Notes under the pieces: generated by a model
What the model was told of the DNA's origin: nothing
The model's input: the letters and a program-made list of their open reading frames with translations, nothing else
The model's database searches: none
Translations under genes and position numbers: made by a program
Shown here: one piece after another, positions 16,229-23,420 of the stretch
Layout: the number at the start of each line of letters is the position of its first letter
Numbering within the stretch: position 1 is the stretch's first letter
NCBI GenBank assembly: GCA_947379685.1
Contig: CANCOG010000011.1
Location: forward strand, 1 to 23,420
Length of the DNA stretch: 23,420 nt
Direction of reading: 5' to 3'
Source: Flavipsychrobacter stenotrophus
Lineage (GTDB): Bacteria > Bacteroidota > Bacteroidia > Chitinophagales > Chitinophagaceae

Positions 16229-18100
16229 ATGAGAATATTCACCCATTTTGCGTTGATTACTTTGCTGTACTTGCTACCAACACAAAGCGCAGCCCAATAC
16301 CACTGGGAATGGGGCAGATCGATGCACTCAACCGGAACAATTACTGGCTTCGCCGACGGGTGGTCAATTGCAACAGACCATTTTGGGCACGTTTATGCTG
16401 GAACAACGTCGTCTGTCAATCCGGCAATTTTTGATACATTCAACTATGTACCACCAAGCTCGACAGGCTTCTATTGCCCAGTGATAAAGTATGACACGGC
16501 CGGCAAAGTCCTATGGGCAAAGTTCTACTTTTGTGGGGTATTGGGGCTTTCGAGCCTAATAACAGACTCAGTAGGTAACATCTATATTGCCGGATCTTTT
16601 AACGTCACTGCAATGACAATCGGCACGCGAACCCTATATAATTCGGCTGGAACTATCAACAATTTTATTGCTAAACTTGACTCAAACGGGAACACAGTCT
16701 GGGCTAAACAAATTGAGTCAGCTGGTTACTACCCCTCACTTACTGTAGATAATTCGGGCCACCTATATCTCACAGGTTCATTTTTAGGTAGCCAATTAAT
16801 TTTGGGAACGGATACATTGTACAGTCACCATCCAGGACGTGATGAGATTCTTGCCATGAAAATGGATACCTCAGGAGCAGTTATTTGGGCACGAAGTGCC
16901 GGGGGGGCTCATACAGTTTACAACCCTGTCTTGTTTAACAATTCGATCGCAGTTGATTTAGCCGGAAATGTAATTATTACTGGTGGCATGAGTGACACAA
17001 TTTATTTCGATACTGTTACCCTAACAACCAACTTCAATAATGCTATTGGAAGGGTATTCATTGCCAAATACAGCCCGTCTGGTAGCCTATTATGGGCAAA
17101 AGATCCAGGTGGTCTATCGCATTTTACCGGCTCTGGTGCTAGCGGAGGATGGTACCGAGGTGATTTTGGGAGTAGTTTGGCTACTGATAATTTGGGAAAT
17201 ATCTATTTAGCAGGCAGCTTCTCAACTTACTATATGTGTTTCGGTTTGGACACAGTGTTTAACTACAACGAGGGCGTGAGTGATTTATTCCTGGCTAAAA
17301 TAAACACTTCTGGCGCGCCAATCTGGTTGAAACACTTTGGTGGAAATGGCAATGATGTTGGTGGCTGTCTTGCTATTGACAAAACATATCAACATGTTTG
17401 GCTTTCAGGGGGATTACAATCGAACACCAGCTTTTTTGGATTCGATACCGTTTACCAAACTGACGGGCCAGGCTATTACAATTCGAGTTACGATGGTGGC
17501 TTTGTGGCAAGACTAGATACAGCTGGTAACCCCAATTTAGAATTCCCATTGACCTTCAGCGGCGACGACCTAAACGCAATCTCACTTGATGATGTAGGGA
17601 ACCTCTATCTAACTGGAGATTACGCGGCAGGCTATCCAGGAAATGACACTGTGAGGTTAGCGTGTGACACATTCGCTCTTGCCCCCAGCACCGAAAATTT
17701 CTTTATTGCCAAATTAGCTGGTCCGTGGGTTAAAATGGCGGATACTATGCACACGGACACCACTAGTCATACGGATAATACAAATCATATTGATACTACA
17801 AATCATATTGACACTACAAATCACATTGGCATAACCCACCATTTGATAACTCCTATTTATAATACAACAAACAAGATTTCAATACACCCTAATCCCACTA
17901 TTGGATTGCTGGTAATAGATGGTGCCCTGAATTGCGATATAGCAATTTGCGATGTACTGGGCAGGATTCTGACTACAACTTCCATTGACAATGATAAACA
18001 GATTTTGGATATTACTACCCTACCGAACGGAGTCTTATTCCTTGAGTTTATAAATCATTTGGATGGCACAAAAACCGTCAAAAAAATATTAAAAGAATAG
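16229..18100 (+). CDS. Secreted SBBP-repeat beta-propeller protein with type A T9SS signal
   Basis: The product has 623 residues. A signal peptide (MRIFTHFALITLLYLLPTQSAA) is followed by about six or seven SBBP-type repeats, each with the pattern S[IL]xxDxxGNxYLxGS ... FIAKxDxxGNxxWAK; good copies include SLITDSVGNIYIAGSF, SLTVDNSGHLYLTGSF, SLATDNLGNIYLAGSF and AISLDDVGNLYLTGDY. These blades usually build a beta-propeller. Residues about 506-535 are a His/Asp/Thr hexapeptide repeat linker (separate entry). The last about 70 residues (IHPNPTIGLLVI ... DVLGRIL ... LPNGVLFLEF ... VKKILKE) are a type A T9SS sorting domain. The protein is expected outside the cell, perhaps in adhesion or binding; no catalytic residues are evident. 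Its stop is 35 bases from the stop of the convergent TonB receptor gene, and I see no terminator hairpin between them. Confidence 0.9.
   Translation: MRIFTHFALITLLYLLPTQSAAQYHWEWGRSMHSTGTITGFADGWSIATDHFGHVYAGTTSSVNPAIFDTFNYVPPSSTGFYCPVIKYDTAGKVLWAKFYFCGVLGLSSLITDSVGNIYIAGSFNVTAMTIGTRTLYNSAGTINNFIAKLDSNGNTVWAKQIESAGYYPSLTVDNSGHLYLTGSFLGSQLILGTDTLYSHHPGRDEILAMKMDTSGAVIWARSAGGAHTVYNPVLFNNSIAVDLAGNVIITGGMSDTIYFDTVTLTTNFNNAIGRVFIAKYSPSGSLLWAKDPGGLSHFTGSGASGGWYRGDFGSSLATDNLGNIYLAGSFSTYYMCFGLDTVFNYNEGVSDLFLAKINTSGAPIWLKHFGGNGNDVGGCLAIDKTYQHVWLSGGLQSNTSFFGFDTVYQTDGPGYYNSSYDGGFVARLDTAGNPNLEFPLTFSGDDLNAISLDDVGNLYLTGDYAAGYPGNDTVRLACDTFALAPSTENFFIAKLAGPWVKMADTMHTDTTSHTDNTNHIDTTNHIDTTNHIGITHHLITPIYNTTNKISIHPNPTIGLLVIDGALNCDIAICDVLGRILTTTSIDNDKQILDITTLPNGVLFLEFINHLDGTKTVKKILKE
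17744..17833 (+). repeat. 18-bp in-frame tandem repeat (hexapeptide TNHIDT) in the SBBP protein
   Basis: Five consecutive 18-base units encode TMHTDT, TSHTDN, TNHIDT, TNHIDT and TNHIGI. Units three and four (17780-17797 and 17798-17815) differ at one base; the outer units are more diverged. The repeat forms the linker between the propeller and the sorting domain, and its His and Asp residues could bind metal. Near-identical units allow copy-number change by slippage. Confidence 0.9.
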
Positions 18101-18135
18101 GTCCATCCACATGCTAAGAAAAACTGGATTTGGGA

Positions 18136-20541
18136 CTACTTCCGCTTCACACCAAAATCTATCCTATAATAAAATATAGGTAGAAAGCCCAGTTGATACT
18201 GCTTGTAATACGGCTGTGGGTTACCTTGTGCTGCAAGGTCGCTGCTGTAGGTATTGGCCAAGTCATTTTTGTTTCCGAGCACGTTCACGAGATCGAGGGC
18301 GAACTCATGTGTTGCCTTTTTCGCGTTGAGTTTTACCCCTAGTTTGAGGTCCGCCCTGAAGTATGGTTTCAGGCTCAGGCTGTTGCGCAAACTGTCAATG
18401 ACCACCGCATCACCATAAACATTGGAGGCGGCAACGTCAATGGGTGAATACAATTTGCTGCCCATTGCAGTAATTTTCGCACCGGCAATAATGGTGCTGT
18501 ATGTACGAAGTTTGTGCTCGTAACCTACCAGTAAGTTCGCTGCATAATGCGTATTGAAATCGGTATTACGGACCACCCCGTCATTACCCTTAGCTTTTGA
18601 ATCGAACAACGACCCGGTGAGTAGGAAGTAATAACCATGGGTCATCCTTTTTTCGAGCGTAAACTCACCACCGTAATTGTACCCTGTGCCCGTGTTCTTC
18701 AATGGACCTGGAAAATCGCGCGAAAATGAAGAGCCCTGATTTAATGCCGAATAAGAAGAACCCACCCTTGTTTCAACTGGCACGTCAAATAGATACTGGT
18801 AATAACTCTCCAGCCTGAGTTTTAAAGCACGGCTAAGCACCCTTTCGTAAGCCGCTACCAGGTGATGACTGCGCGTAAAACCTACATCGTAATTGTGCAT
18901 GACCGATGGCGGGTTTTGAGACAGATGGGCAAAATACTGGTACAATGGCTGCATCTGGCTATGGAGGCCATATCCCGCTGTAATAATATCTTTTTCAGAT
19001 GCGGCCCAACGCATACCCAGCCTCGGCTCCAGCGAATTTGACCCATTATGTGAAAGGTATTGAGCATGTATACCCCCATTAAATGTTAGGTGTTCTGAAG
19101 GCTTGAATTTATACTGAACATAAGCCTGCAACAGATCGGTACCTCCATTAAAATCTGACCGGTGTTCCCAATCCTGCCTGCTGGTTGGGTATTGCCTGCT
19201 GCTGTCTATCAGGTTAAGGTGGTAGTAATTATTAATGATACCAAATTTGAGCGTCTGCCTTGCTGATATTTTCTTGTTGACCAGCCAATGCAGATTTGCC
19301 GATGCTGTGTTGTAATCGTAGCCCAGTATATTCTTCAGCGAATCAAGTTTAAAACTGGCATCTCTAAACACTTTGTCGTGATGTGCGTAAACAACATTGT
19401 CCGCCGTTGCGATGGTTATTTTTGTATAGGTAGAGCTACTAATCGTGTGGGTATATTCAGCTCCGACTATGCCTGTATTTGATGTAAAATACTGATCACG
19501 GTCCGACTCCCCGTATAATTCCGGAGCGGGTTTAGTGAGGGTACTTACAATCAAGTCTATATTACTTAGACCGCCTATTCCAAATATTGCAAGGTTATCA
19601 TTTTTACCAATAGGAAAATTCAATTTGAAGGTAAGATCCTGATACTTCGGCACTGAAGATGTACCTATCTTAATATGAAATCCTTCAAATAATTGCAAGG
19701 TAGAATACCGGTAACTAACCAGGAATGAAGAACGCTTTTTTGCAGAGAGCGGCCCTTCTGCAGCCAGCTCAGTACCCAGGAAGCCTAACTGACCTGTAAA
19801 TTCAAACTTATCATTATTGCCGTTCCTGAGTTTAAGATCGAAGGCTCCTGCAACCGCGTCGCCATACTCCGCAGGGAAAGCACCGGTGAAAAAATCGCTG
19901 TTGGCCAGGGTCTTGCTGTTGAGCATACTTACCGGACCGCCGGAGGTACCGGGAATTGCGAAGTGATTTGGATTGGGGATATCTACACCTTCCAGCCGCC
20001 ACAGAACACCCTGCGGCGAGTTGCCTCGAATCACAATATCGTTTCGGGAATCATTACCACCCTGTACTCCGGCAAAATTACTCGCCATACGGGCGGGATC
20101 TGATCGGCTGCCAGCGTAGCGTTCCGTTTCCTGTACATCAAAAGTCTTAGTGCTCACCAAGGCCATATCGTTGATATGCTCGCGCTTTTGGGTAATCACA
20201 ACTTCCTTCATCTTTACCGCATCCTCTTCCATTTCAATGGAGAGTATTACCTCCTTTGCTGATGAAACCGGAAGGTCATTTAAGGAGTAATTACTATAGC
20301 CCAGGTAAGTTGCTGTAATGGATTGTTTGCCGACCGGAACTTCGTTGATAGAGAAATTACCATTACTATCCGAGACAGCACCCAAGGCCGGTGTTGCATT
20401 TGTGATAATAATAGTAACGCCTGCCAATGGAGCCTTTGATTCTTTGTCTAACGCTTTCCCTCTGATGATTTGGGTACGTTGGGCAAAACCCAGAATGGGG
20501 AATAAAAACAAAAGGGTAAGCAAGTAAAATTTTCCGGCCAT
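18136..20541 (-). CDS. TonB-dependent outer-membrane receptor with carboxypeptidase-regulatory-like domain
   Basis: The product has 801 residues. A signal peptide (MAGKFYLLTLLFLFPILGFAQ) precedes a carboxypeptidase-regulatory-like beta-sandwich (about 24-110: IIRGKALDKESKAPLAGVTI ... GNFSINEVPVGKQSITATYLGY). The segment MKEVVITQ marks the TonB-box region. The plug domain (about 130-235) has RSDPARMASNFAGVQGGND, DIVIRGNSPQGVLWRLEGVDIPNP and GAFPAEYGDAVAGAFDLKLRNG, followed by the beta-barrel to the end. It takes up a substrate across the outer membrane with energy from TonB/ExbBD. At 801 residues it is shorter than SusC-type receptors (about 1000) and no SusD gene is adjacent, so it is not a classic polysaccharide-utilisation pair. 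The substrate (metal chelate, peptide or other) is unknown. Confidence 0.94.
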   Translation of the reverse strand: MAGKFYLLTLLFLFPILGFAQRTQIIRGKALDKESKAPLAGVTIIITNATPALGAVSDSNGNFSINEVPVGKQSITATYLGYSNYSLNDLPVSSAKEVILSIEMEEDAVKMKEVVITQKREHINDMALVSTKTFDVQETERYAGSRSDPARMASNFAGVQGGNDSRNDIVIRGNSPQGVLWRLEGVDIPNPNHFAIPGTSGGPVSMLNSKTLANSDFFTGAFPAEYGDAVAGAFDLKLRNGNNDKFEFTGQLGFLGTELAAEGPLSAKKRSSFLVSYRYSTLQLFEGFHIKIGTSSVPKYQDLTFKLNFPIGKNDNLAIFGIGGLSNIDLIVSTLTKPAPELYGESDRDQYFTSNTGIVGAEYTHTISSSTYTKITIATADNVVYAHHDKVFRDASFKLDSLKNILGYDYNTASANLHWLVNKKISARQTLKFGIINNYYHLNLIDSSRQYPTSRQDWEHRSDFNGGTDLLQAYVQYKFKPSEHLTFNGGIHAQYLSHNGSNSLEPRLGMRWAASEKDIITAGYGLHSQMQPLYQYFAHLSQNPPSVMHNYDVGFTRSHHLVAAYERVLSRALKLRLESYYQYLFDVPVETRVGSSYSALNQGSSFSRDFPGPLKNTGTGYNYGGEFTLEKRMTHGYYFLLTGSLFDSKAKGNDGVVRNTDFNTHYAANLLVGYEHKLRTYSTIIAGAKITAMGSKLYSPIDVAASNVYGDAVVIDSLRNSLSLKPYFRADLKLGVKLNAKKATHEFALDLVNVLGNKNDLANTYSSDLAAQGNPQPYYKQYQLGFLPIFYYRIDFGVKRK

Positions 20542-20636
20542 AAATTGGTTTGTGGCAGAAAGATAGTGAATTAGTTAGGTAACATATACTTTGGGTGCAT
20601 TTCAATTTGTCGCGAGTGCAACACACAAAGTCCTCA

Positions 20637-20905
20637 CCCCGTCCTCTCCACAAGTGAGCTACTATTAGGGCACAAGTATTTTCAGGCAGGAAAAATTCCC
20701 CGTTAGGGGAAATAGCTTTATAGAAAACATTATATGAACGACTCATACTCCTTTAGGAGTATAACAGTTTCGGTTGGATTGTTATGCTCCTAACGGAGCA
20801 TGGTAACAATTGGCTAGTTTTTCTACAAAGCGTTAGCTCCTATCGGAGCAGCTTATGTGTTGCAAAAAAGATGTTTCCTAACGGTAGCACAAGTGAGAGA
20901 GGGGG
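20637..20905. repeat. Split hairpin repeat flanking the palindrome array
   Basis: The left piece, CCCCGTCCTCTCCACAAGTG starting at 20637, and the right piece, CACAAGTGAGAGAGGGGG (20888-20905), share a 10-base direct repeat CACAAGTGAG (20649-20658 and 20888-20897). Joined through that repeat they would form a short inverted repeat (CTCTC...GAGAG around CACAAGTG). This looks like one hairpin repeat broken by an insertion that duplicated 10 bases. Confidence 0.55.
20659..20887. mobile_element. Candidate 229-bp MITE/REP-type element: array of six palindromic units
   Basis: The ends are imperfect inverted repeats: 20659-20674 against the complement of 20887-20872 match at 12 of 16 positions (CTACTATTAGGGCACA and CTACCGTTAGGAAACA). 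Inside are four hairpins: 20696-20711 (stem TTCCCC), 20745-20762 (stem ATACTCC), 20784-20801 (stem ATGCTCC) and 20836-20849 (stem GCTCC). Read in one orientation all have loops of the form TAAC, TAAA or TATC flanked by CC and GG, while the outer stem bases vary but remain paired. Two are inverted relative to the other two. The terminal repeats carry the same CCTAACGG-like core. Nothing is encoded. A flanking 10-bp direct repeat supports insertion. The alternative is a locally grown REP/REPIN-like array. Confidence 0.55.
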
Positions 20906-21043
20906 ATCAATGTCTTCGCTATCGCTCATATAATATTGTGCAAAACTTTATTCGATAAAATGTTTCCTATACTTTAGCCAGTGAGTGCATTCCCTGATGT
21001 GGTCAAAACTCAAGGATAACTGGTGCATCTTGTGCAGTATTCT

Positions 21044-21805
21044 TCATCTATTCAGCCACTTTTTAAACTCTGCAACCCTTGCCCGGCTAACGAAAATTTC
21101 CTGATCTTCAGCCTGCCTGAGATTTACTTTCAGGCGCCCGTTAAAATGATTCTGTATTTTATCAATAGAAGTAAGTGGTGCAATATATGTCCGGTTAAGC
21201 CGGAAATACTGATCGGGGTCGAGCGTCTTCACCAGCTCTTCCAGCGGATCTTCGATAATAAATTTCTGTCCGTGATTGGTATGCAGGAATACTACTTTAT
21301 CATCTGCCCGGACAAAGGCCATATCCCCGACAGGTATCGTAATTAAACGCTCGCCCTGTCTCACCAGAAAACGGGATTTGTATCGCTCACGGGGTAAGGT
21401 CATTTGCCTGATTAGATCGGCAAATTGCATTGTCGCGTCAGCGGTGGGCTTGCGCTGCAGATGGAATTTAGCGATTGCGGCCTTCAACTCGTCAATATCG
21501 ATTGGTTTGAGCAAGTAGTCTACACTGTTCAGTTTAAACGCCTTTAAGGTATAGGCGTCATAAGCTGTCGTGAAAATAACCGGTACGTTAATGTTAGTTC
21601 GCTGAAAAACTTCAAAACCAAGCCCGTCAGCCAGCTGAATATCTGAAAGCACGAGGTCTGGCAGCGGGTTTAGTTTTATCCATTCTGTGGCCTCCTCAAC
21701 TGTTTCTATAACAGCGGCTACCTTTGCCCCGGGTTCAGCAATAGCAAGTAATTCCACCAACCTTTCGGCAGCCATACGCTCATCTTCGAGTATCAGGATT
21801 TCCAT
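21044..21805 (-). CDS. LytTR-family DNA-binding response regulator
   Basis: The product has 253 residues. The N-terminal receiver has the acidic residues E7/D8/E9, phospho-acceptor D55 (LVLSDIQL), T80 (FTTAYD) and K100 (YLLKPID). The C-terminal about 110 residues form a LytTR DNA-binding domain (FLVRQGERLITIPVGDMAFVRADDKVVFLHT ... YFRLNRTYIAPLTSIDKIQ ... KVNLR). LytTR regulators bind DNA through a beta-rich fold and activate nearby or distant promoters. The ATG is 2 bases after the stop of the LytS-type kinase gene, so they are cotranslated and form a two-component pair. Its targets are unknown; the next gene on the strand is the TonB receptor, past the palindrome element. Confidence 0.95.
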   Translation of the reverse strand: MEILILEDERMAAERLVELLAIAEPGAKVAAVIETVEEATEWIKLNPLPDLVLSDIQLADGLGFEVFQRTNINVPVIFTTAYDAYTLKAFKLNSVDYLLKPIDIDELKAAIAKFHLQRKPTADATMQFADLIRQMTLPRERYKSRFLVRQGERLITIPVGDMAFVRADDKVVFLHTNHGQKFIIEDPLEELVKTLDPDQYFRLNRTYIAPLTSIDKIQNHFNGRLKVNLRQAEDQEIFVSRARVAEFKKWLNR

Positions 21806-21807
21806 GG

Positions 21808-22815
21808 TTAAAGCAATGGTATTTTTACGATAAACAAATCAGCAGCTTCCTCAAAAATAACCGGGTTAGGCGTGGCAAGTTCATACCGCTTTTTGATGTT
21901 GACCAATCCCATGCCGGTTGACTCTTCAGGAAGTAGCTTCCGTTGCAGCGAATTTTCGATCACCAGGTAATCGCGTTCATTAAGAATACGAACAGTCAGC
22001 GGTTTCATGACAGAAATTTCGTTATGTTTAATCGCATTTTCCGTAAGCATCAACAACGACTGAGTAATGATCTTTCTTTCCAAAGCCGCTTCATCAACAC
22101 GGATTTCTGTGATCAATTTCCCCTCAAAACGTTGCTCATTCAGGAACAAGTACGACTGTACGACCTTCAATTCCGTGGCAACATCTATCACATTTTCGCC
22201 GCTGTTTTGTAATGAATAACGAAATACTTTCGACATCTGCTCAACGAACTTTATTGCCAGATCCGGCTGACGTGGAATCATAACAGTTAGCGTGTTGAGC
22301 GAATTGAACAGGAAGTGAGGATTGACCTGGCTCTTTAAAGCCTCATACTGGCTTCTGATCATCTCCTTTTGCAGCTGGGCATTTTCTTCTTCTCCCTTTT
22401 TCAGGTGAACAAGGAATTGCTGACCCGCTGCCATAAGCCCAAAAACGAGTGTAAACAGAACCGAATAAATACTATTGCTGACATAAGAAGAAACAGATTG
22501 TTCCTGAAAATGGAAGAACCATACCATGAATTTCATGGTCACAACCATGATTAAAACACCAAGTAAGGCCAACACCAGCACGCTTATCAGGAGCTGAATG
22601 GTCGGCTTCCAGTTTCGCCGAAAAACCCGCTCTAAAAAGGGGGCAATCAGGAACATGCCCGACGTCCAGCCGAGAGTGGTAACTGTAAGCACGAAGTATA
22701 CGCTGTAACGCCAGTCGTTACCTGCTGCATAATACTCATAGTTCCCGGCCAGGTTAACACCAAGCACCAGAAGGTAAGAGACAAGGAGAATGACTAAAAT
22801 GCGTGCCTGTTTCAT
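21808..22815 (-). CDS. LytS/YehU-type sensor histidine kinase
   Basis: The product has 335 residues. Four hydrophobic segments lie in the first about 135 residues (around 5-24, 38-60, 73-101 and 114-132), and no separate sensor domain is visible. A short coiled stretch is followed by the His_kinase (PF06580) domain with phospho-acceptor H167 in SQVNPHFLFNSLN. The ATPase domain has N box LTENAIKHN (257-265) and G box GMGLVNIKKRYEL (301-313). It autophosphorylates and passes phosphate to the LytTR regulator encoded 2 bases downstream. With short loops between membrane helices it probably senses something within or close to the membrane. Upstream, 118 bases separate it from ispF; I see no clear promoter there. 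Confidence 0.95.
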   Translation of the reverse strand: MKQARILVILLVSYLLVLGVNLAGNYEYYAAGNDWRYSVYFVLTVTTLGWTSGMFLIAPFLERVFRRNWKPTIQLLISVLVLALLGVLIMVVTMKFMVWFFHFQEQSVSSYVSNSIYSVLFTLVFGLMAAGQQFLVHLKKGEEENAQLQKEMIRSQYEALKSQVNPHFLFNSLNTLTVMIPRQPDLAIKFVEQMSKVFRYSLQNSGENVIDVATELKVVQSYLFLNEQRFEGKLITEIRVDEAALERKIITQSLLMLTENAIKHNEISVMKPLTVRILNERDYLVIENSLQRKLLPEESTGMGLVNIKKRYELATPNPVIFEEAADLFIVKIPLL

Positions 22816-22933
22816 ATTGCTTGTTTAGACTAATCACCAAAAGTCGTTCAGGTTGCCAGAATGAGAAAGTACATTCGGGCGAATGGTCGAAAAAGGAAGA
22901 TGAACTAAACAATGATTGACAATGCAGCCTGTA

Positions 22934-23420
22934 CTATTGGTTTGGGTTTGCTTTCACGAGCAAAACATTTGCAGTAGCTACAATACCTTCTTCCCTGCCA
23001 ATAAAGCTCAGTTGCTCGGTGGTTGTGGCTTTAATGGAAACATCATCGATTGTAAGGTCCAGTAAGGCGGCAATTACGCTTCTCATTTCATCTACATACT
23101 TCCTTATTTTAGGTGCCTGCAAAAGAATGGTGCTGTCAATATTTACAATATTGTAACCTCTTTCTCTGACCAATGAATAACACTTCTGTAGCAAAACTTT
23201 ACTGTCAATACCTTTATAAGCGGCATCGGTATCAGGAAAATGCTGGCCTATGTCACCCATACTCAATGCGCCAAGTAAGGCATCACAAATAGCGTGTAAT
23301 AAGACATCAGCATCTGAATGGCCCAGAGCCCCCTTTGTATGAGGTATCAAAATACCACCCAACCAAAATTCCCTGCCCTCTACTAACTTATGAAAATCAA
23401 TTCCCTGCCCTATGCGATAC
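22934..23420 (-). CDS. ispF: 2-C-methyl-D-erythritol 2,4-cyclodiphosphate synthase (5' end outside window)
   Basis: IspF catalyses the fifth step of the MEP isoprenoid pathway, turning CDP-methylerythritol phosphate into the cyclic diphosphate with release of CMP. The reading frame runs to the window edge and begins YRIGQGIDFHKL, so only the first one or two codons of a normal IspF are missing, unless it is fused to IspD further upstream. The metal-binding D and H are in GIDFHKL and the third ligand is the His of GHSDADVLLHA. Other family motifs are GDIGQHFPDTD and, near the C-terminus, IKATTTEQLSFIGREEGI. The residue before GGILIPHT is a TTG leucine, not a start. About 161 residues are visible, normal for a stand-alone enzyme. 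Confidence 0.96.
   Translation of the reverse strand, partial: YRIGQGIDFHKLVEGREFWLGGILIPHTKGALGHSDADVLLHAICDALLGALSMGDIGQHFPDTDAAYKGIDSKVLLQKCYSLVRERGYNIVNIDSTILLQAPKIRKYVDEMRSVIAALLDLTIDDVSIKATTTEQLSFIGREEGIVATANVLLVKANPNQ

Larger units (their letters stand above)
20542..21043. other. 502-base gene-free region with palindromic repeat element
   Basis: This lies upstream of the TonB receptor gene and downstream of the LytTR regulator gene, both on the minus strand. Positions 20659-20887 are occupied by the palindrome array described separately. The 117 bases next to the receptor gene must hold its promoter; no clear TAnnTTTG element was found. From 20906 to 21043 I see no ORF, hairpin or RNA gene. 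Confidence 0.7.

Noticed and set aside
18136..20541. SusC of a polysaccharide-utilisation locus
   Set aside because: The receptor is about 200 residues too short, and neither a SusD-like gene nor glycoside hydrolases are adjacent.
20366..20746. 126-codon frame running from the palindrome array into the TonB receptor gene
   Set aside because: It overlaps the receptor's signal peptide region in another frame and reads through hairpin repeats; no coding signal.
20659..20887. CRISPR-like regular repeat spacing
   Set aside because: The units are short, variable palindromes with similar-length but alternating gaps and inverted orientations, not identical direct repeats; no cas genes are nearby.

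Overview
The window looks like chromosomal DNA of a Bacteroidota bacterium, most probably in or near the Chitinophagaceae. The evidence is three secreted proteins with type IX secretion (T9SS) C-terminal signals (one gliding-motility-type, two 'YPNP'-type), a TonB-dependent receptor with an N-terminal carboxypeptidase-regulatory-like domain, a DUF5683 protein, LytTR/LytS signalling genes, AT-rich intergenic DNA and no strong Shine-Dalgarno sequences. No rRNA, tRNA, CRISPR array, prophage or complete insertion sequence was seen.

Layout. (1) 1-4446, minus strand: a TPR-containing membrane histidine kinase, a single-domain response regulator, a membrane-anchored HEAT-repeat protein and the N-terminal part of a processive family 2 glycosyltransferase. 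The last three are tightly packed and read as one operon, probably for signal-controlled surface polysaccharide synthesis. (2) 4447-8227: an AT-rich divergent promoter region and a 1105-residue secreted adhesin-like protein with SprB-like and PKD domains, closed by a strong terminator. (3) 8510-10746, minus: prmC followed by a GT-C type membrane glycosyltransferase. (4) 10881-12871, minus: an XRE regulator with its own terminator, a DUF5683 membrane protein and a small outer-membrane barrel protein. (5) 13045-15384, minus: a secreted M1 metallopeptidase followed by a small cysteine-containing lipoprotein. (6) 15582-18100, plus: a DUF3830 cyclophilin-like protein and a secreted SBBP-repeat beta-propeller protein with a His/Asp hexapeptide linker. 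(7) 18136-20541, minus: a TonB-dependent receptor. (8) 20542-21043: a gene-free stretch holding a regularly spaced array of short palindromes. It is bounded by imperfect inverted ends and a 10-bp direct repeat and looks like a MITE or REP-type element inserted into another hairpin repeat. (9) 21044-23420, minus: a LytTR response regulator and its LytS-type kinase, then ispF cut by the window edge.

Most of the content is surface and envelope biology (T9SS cargo, TonB receptor, lipoprotein, polysaccharide synthesis) with two signalling modules and two housekeeping genes (prmC, ispF). I did not find a clear-cut new defence or mobile system. The two observations I rate highest are the kinase / lone receiver / HEAT / glycosyltransferase arrangement at the left end and the palindrome array at 20637-20905.
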